7,112 bases of DNA, from positions 1-7,112 of the forward strand of contig JAITES010000033.1 in assembly GCA_031281925.1 (NCBI GenBank), read 5' to 3'. A program made the position numbers and the translations under genes. Positions 6,051 to 7,112 of the stretch are shown piece by piece. Within the stretch, counting starts at the first letter, position 1, and the number at the start of each line of letters is the position of its first letter. The notes under the pieces are model-generated. The model saw only the letters and a program-made list of their open reading frames with translations, made no database searches and was not told the origin of the DNA. The stretch comes from Treponema sp. Lineage in GTDB: Bacteria > Spirochaetota > Spirochaetia > Treponematales > Breznakiellaceae.

Positions 6051-7112
6051 AATTTCTCCCTGAGGATGCCGCAGAGCCTGTCGATTTCCTCTTTGGTATT
6101 GAGTTCCGTAACGCACCAGAGAAGCTGTTTTCCTTCGTTAATGGGCAGGGGGCCCAGAATATCTTCCTCCTCAAGCCGGGCAAGAATTTTTCCGGCGCCG
6201 GGGGAGGATGTTACAAATTCGTTGAAAAATTCCCCTGTGTAAAGAAGAGAAAAACCGGGTATGGCGGAGATACTGTTTGCCGCGTAGACGGCCCTGGAAT
6301 GGCACTGGGAGGCGGCTTCCGCAAAACCCGTTTCGCCCATCACGGAAAGGTACACCGCGGCGGTGAGGGCGCAGTAGGCCTGATTACTGCAGATATTGCT
6401 GGAAGCTTTTTCCCGGCGTATGTGCTGTTCCCGGGCCTGCAGGGTGAGCACGAAGGCCCGTTCCCCGCGGCTGTCCGTCGTCTCCCCCACGATGCGGCCG
6501 GGAAGCCTGCGCAGGAGAGGGCCTTTGCAGGCCATAAAACCGAGATAGGGTCCCCCGAATGAAAGGGGAAGTCCCAGGGGCTGTCCTTCACCGCAGGCAA
6601 TATCCGCTCCGCAGACGCCGGGACTTTCCAGGATACCCAGCGATACCGGATATACGCCCGTAACAAGGAGGGCTCCTTCTTCGTGCACTGTTTCCGCGCA
6701 GGCTTTTACATCTTCGATAAGGCCGAAAAAATTCGGCTGTTCGAGATACACGCAGGCCGCGGATCGATCCTCCCGCAGCAGTTTCCGCAGAAGCCCAGCG
6801 TCGATTCTCCCGTCCTGCGCAGCGGGGATCGTCTTTATCTTCATGCCGTTGCCGAAGCAGTAGGTCTTTACGGTTTCCAGTGTCTGCCTCTTTACCGTTT
6901 CCGCGATGAATACGGTATTGCGGTCCCGTTCCCGGCACATGGCAATGCTTTCCGCGGCCGCGGAAGCGCCGTCGTAGACAGAGGCATTGGAGGCATCCAT
7001 GCCGGTGATCTCGCAGATCATACTCTGGTATTCAAAGATCGCCTGCAGAATTCCCTGGCTTATCTCGCTCTGGTAGGGCGTGTACGCGGTAAGGAAAGTC
7101 TCTTTGGAGATG
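6041..7112 (-). CDS. gcvPA: Glycine dehydrogenase (decarboxylating) subunit 1, GcvPA (5' end outside window)
   Basis: N-terminal half of the split P-protein, which assembles with GcvPB into the glycine decarboxylase of the glycine cleavage system. The frame stays open to the window edge, giving 356 visible residues. Reading upstream of the first internal Met at 7021 gives the family-typical FLTAYTPYQSEISQGILQAI, so 7021 is not the start; roughly 90 N-terminal residues, with the true start, lie beyond 7112. Further family motifs are MICEITGMDASNASVYDGA, the FGGPYLGFMACK segment, LPGRIVGET, and FVLTLQAREQHIRREKASSN continuing into the ICSNQ motif. No frameshift or internal stop is seen. The TGA at 6043-6041 lies past the gcvPB ATG, a 10-nt overlap of reading frames that suggests translational coupling and a fixed subunit ratio. 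gcvT and gcvH are commonly upstream in such operons but cannot be seen here. Confidence 0.95.
   Translation of the reverse strand, partial: ISKETFLTAYTPYQSEISQGILQAIFEYQSMICEITGMDASNASVYDGASAAAESIAMCRERDRNTVFIAETVKRQTLETVKTYCFGNGMKIKTIPAAQDGRIDAGLLRKLLREDRSAACVYLEQPNFFGLIEDVKACAETVHEEGALLVTGVYPVSLGILESPGVCGADIACGEGQPLGLPLSFGGPYLGFMACKGPLLRRLPGRIVGETTDSRGERAFVLTLQAREQHIRREKASSNICSNQAYCALTAAVYLSVMGETGFAEAASQCHSRAVYAANSISAIPGFSLLYTGEFFNEFVTSSPGAGKILARLEEEDILGPLPINEGKQLLWCVTELNTKEEIDRLCGILREKLWN
6056..6061 (-). promoter_or_regulatory. Ribosome binding site deciding the gcvPB start
   Basis: On the minus strand AGGGAG is followed by five bases (AAATT) and then the ATG at 6050-6048. The site lies within the last codons of gcvPA and selects 6050 over the upstream in-frame ATG at 6116. 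Confidence 0.75.

Noticed and set aside
6051..6116. A 22-residue N-terminal extension of GcvPB starting at the ATG at 6116.
   Set aside because: It lies wholly within gcvPA, lacks the family's N-terminal character, and the AGGGAG site points to the ATG at 6050.

Overview
The window reads as a stretch of ordinary spirochaete chromosome, most likely a Treponema relative. This is an inference from three things: a roughly balanced to slightly GC-rich composition, an all-helical 505-residue protein of a type I associate with Treponema, and a split glycine decarboxylase (gcvPA + gcvPB). I see no mobile element, tRNA, rRNA, CRISPR array or phage gene. It is densely coding: five protein genes, and the longest gap is the 271-bp divergent intergenic region at 2804-3074.

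Layout: (1) 6-1508, plus strand, a complete long-chain polyol/mannitol 2-dehydrogenase. (2) 1454-2803, minus strand, an exported protein with an NlpC/P60-like Cys...His arrangement, whose 3' end overlaps the dehydrogenase tail-to-tail by 55 nt. (3) 2804-3074, a divergent promoter region holding three copies of TGTATCA, a small hairpin and a plausible -10 element. (4) 3075-4592, plus strand, a cytoplasmic helical protein of unknown function. (5) 4593-4634, a short convergent gap containing an imperfect hairpin that may end transcription from both sides. (6) 6050-4635, minus strand, gcvPB, and (7) 7112-6041, minus strand, gcvPA, which is cut by the window edge. The two gcvP reading frames overlap by 10 nt.

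How the genes work together: GcvPA and GcvPB form the two-subunit P-protein, the PLP-dependent glycine decarboxylase of the glycine cleavage system. gcvT and gcvH would be expected upstream, outside the window. The dehydrogenase points to mannitol/fructose interconversion or use of a related polyol or sugar acid. Nothing in the sequence links the two central genes (the NlpC/P60-like protein and the helical protein) to either pathway. They share a divergent control region but differ in predicted location, one exported and one cytoplasmic.

I found no clear previously undescribed system. The items most worth a second look are the atypical NlpC/P60-like protein with about 155 residues between its candidate catalytic Cys and His, the repeated TGTATCA motif between the divergent genes, the 55-nt convergent coding overlap, and the uncharacterised helical protein.
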